Below are positions 62,835 to 64,000 of a stretch of 64,000 bases of DNA, piece by piece. The notes beneath the pieces were generated by a model. The model worked only from the letters and a program-made list of their open reading frames with translations. It did no database searches and was not told the origin of the DNA. Source of the stretch: Streptomyces fragilis (GTDB taxonomy: Bacteria; Actinomycetota; Actinomycetes; Streptomycetales; Streptomycetaceae); NCBI RefSeq assembly GCF_003112515.1, contig NZ_BEVZ01000002.1, positions 558,001 to 622,000 on the forward strand, given 5' to 3'. A program made the position numbers and the translations under genes. How positions within the stretch are numbered: the stretch's first letter is position 1; every line of letters starts with the position of its first letter.

Positions 62835-63541
62835 CCACGGCACAGGAGCAGCGCACCGCCGAGGAGCTCAAGGCGCTCGCCGAGCGGGCCGGCCGCGAGC
62901 TGGAGGACGCCTCGGCCCTGGACGTCATGCGGTGGGCCGTCGAGACCTTCGGCGACCGCTTCTGCGTGACCTCCTCCATGGAGGACGCGGTGGTGGCCCA
63001 CCTCGCCTCCCGGGTGAAGCCCGGGGTGGACGTGGTCTTCCTGGACACCGGCTACCACTTCGAGGAGACCATCGGCACCCGGGACGCCGTCGAGGCCGTG
63101 ATGAACGTCAACGTCCTCACCCTCACCCCGCGGCAGACCGTCGCCGAGCAGGACGCCGAGTACGGGCCGAAGCTGCACGACCGCGACCCCGACCTGTGCT
63201 GCAAGCTGCGCAAGGTCCAGCCGCTGGAGGAAGGCCTCAAGGGCTACCAGGCCTGGGCGACCGGGCTGCGCCGCGACGAGTCCCCCACCCGGGCGAACAC
63301 GCCCGTCGTCGGCTGGGACGAGAAGCGCGGCAAGGTGAAGATCTCGCCCATCGCCCGCTGGACCCAGGACGACGTCGACGCCTACGTCGCCCAGCACGGC
63401 GTGCTCACCAACCCGCTGCTGATGGACGGTTACGCCTCCGTCGGCTGCGCGCCCTGCACCCGCAGGGTGCTGGAGGGCGAGGACGCCCGGGCCGGCCGCT
63501 GGGCCGGGCGCGGCAAGACCGAGTGCGGGCTGCACGGATGA
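62831..63541 (+). CDS. cysH: Phosphoadenylyl/adenylyl-sulfate reductase
   Basis: The 236-residue thioredoxin-dependent reductase converts activated sulfate to sulfite. It has the PP-loop-like CVTSSMEDAVVAHLA, FLDTGYHFEETIGTRD, and the 4Fe-4S ligands C123-C124 (DLCCKLRK) and C206/C209 (GCAPCTR). The catalytic cysteine is C232 in the C-terminal KTECGLHG. Presence of the CC...CxxC cluster indicates adenylyl sulfate (APS) as the main substrate, as in most actinobacteria. It overlaps the zinc-ribbon gene upstream and abuts cysC downstream. Confidence 0.94.
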   Translation: MTTAQEQRTAEELKALAERAGRELEDASALDVMRWAVETFGDRFCVTSSMEDAVVAHLASRVKPGVDVVFLDTGYHFEETIGTRDAVEAVMNVNVLTLTPRQTVAEQDAEYGPKLHDRDPDLCCKLRKVQPLEEGLKGYQAWATGLRRDESPTRANTPVVGWDEKRGKVKISPIARWTQDDVDAYVAQHGVLTNPLLMDGYASVGCAPCTRRVLEGEDARAGRWAGRGKTECGLHG

Positions 63542-63588
63542 CCGGCGGCACCCGACCGGGGGAAGCGACGACCAAGGAGAACGAGCAC

Positions 63589-64000
63589 GTGAGCGGAGCC
63601 ACCGTCTGGCTGACGGGTCTGCCGAGCGCCGGCAAGACCACGATCGCCCTGGAGCTGGCCCGGCGCCTGCGCGCGGAGGGACACCGCGTGGAGGTCCTCG
63701 ACGGCGACGAGATCCGCGAGTTCCTCTCGGCGGGCCTCGGCTTCAGCCGCGAGGACCGCCACACCAACGTCCAGCGCATCGGCTTCCTCGCCGAGCTGCT
63801 CTCCCGCAACGGCGTGACCACGCTGGTGCCGGTGATCGCGCCCTACGCCGACAGCCGGGACGCCGTCCGCAAGCGCCACGAGGCGGGCGGCACCCCCTAC
63901 CTGGAGGTGCACGTCGCCACCCCGCTCGACGTCTGCTCGGTACGCGACGTGAAGGGCCTGTACGCCAAGCAGGCCGCCGGCGAGATATCCGGGCTCACCG
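63589..64000 (+). CDS. cysC: Adenylyl-sulfate kinase (3' end cut by window edge)
   Basis: About 137 residues are visible. The P-loop WLTGLPSAGKTT, VEVLDGDEIREFLSAGLGFS, EDRHTNVQRIGFLAELLSRN and VTTLVPVIAPYADSRDAVRK are the classic APS-kinase signatures, and EVHVATPLDVCSVRDVKGLY contains the lid region. It phosphorylates adenylyl sulfate. I chose the GTG at 63589 because AAGGAG lies nine bases upstream and the protein then starts at the domain. An ATG at 63538 overlapping the cysH stop would add 17 residues. cysD and cysN would be expected beyond the window. Confidence 0.93.
   Translation, partial: MSGATVWLTGLPSAGKTTIALELARRLRAEGHRVEVLDGDEIREFLSAGLGFSREDRHTNVQRIGFLAELLSRNGVTTLVPVIAPYADSRDAVRKRHEAGGTPYLEVHVATPLDVCSVRDVKGLYAKQAAGEISGLT

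Overview
The window is high-GC actinobacterial DNA with strong G/C third-position bias, dense ATGA/GTGA start-stop overlaps and frequent GTG/TTG starts. A bifunctional geosmin synthase, a subtilisin-inhibitor-like secreted protein, a SAV2148-type HEPN protein and a CxxC-ending sulfur leader peptide point to Streptomyces or a close relative. I see no rRNA, tRNA, CRISPR array or intact insertion sequence.

Positions 1-30350 form a plant-cell-wall (pectin/arabinan) utilisation region. A LacI regulator (1163-2242) has a perfect palindromic operator upstream, and a 13/14 match to its core recurs before a CUT1 ABC-importer/GH43 operon (9886-16923). Between them lie uronate dehydrogenase, 5-dehydro-4-deoxyglucarate dehydratase (KdgD) with a translationally coupled unknown protein, and an FCD-type GntR regulator followed by a DapA-family lyase and an IlvD/Edd sugar-acid dehydratase. 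Then come a secreted pectate lyase, a Tat-type pectinesterase, and an IclR regulator divergent from an alpha-ketoglutaric-semialdehyde-type aldehyde dehydrogenase. A sodium:solute symporter, a 1556-residue fused regulator (LacI-type sensor, pseudo-kinase, pseudo-receivers, AraC DNA-binding domain) and a second pectate lyase close the region. The enzymes fit two non-phosphorylating oxidative routes, uronate to aldarate and pentose to pentonate, that meet at alpha-ketoglutaric semialdehyde.

Positions 30700-39980 hold mostly monocistronic housekeeping or accessory genes: PPOX/F420-type, nucleotidyltransferase, SRPBCC, aldo/keto reductase, acetoacetate-decarboxylase-like, WYL regulator/DinB pair, RBBP9-like hydrolase, VOC protein and FAD monooxygenase. 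Among them are an alpha/beta-hydrolase pseudogene, several minisatellites, a possible attenuator and a MITE-like inverted-repeat element.

Positions 40200-52412 carry geosmin synthase, an Xaa-Pro peptidase, a degenerate aminoglycoside-phosphotransferase-like protein and the glycogen-to-trehalose genes treZ, treY and glgX, all on the minus strand and interrupted by an SSI-like secreted protein. Positions 52800-60420 carry the HEPN protein, a DEDDh exonuclease with a coupled partner, a phosphotransferase, a 550-bp three-copy tandem repeat, a secreted HEXXH protease, a secreted unknown and a GNAT protein.

Positions 60700-64000 begin the assimilatory sulfate operon: leader peptide, sulfite reductase, a zinc-ribbon mini-protein, cysH and cysC, which runs off the end.
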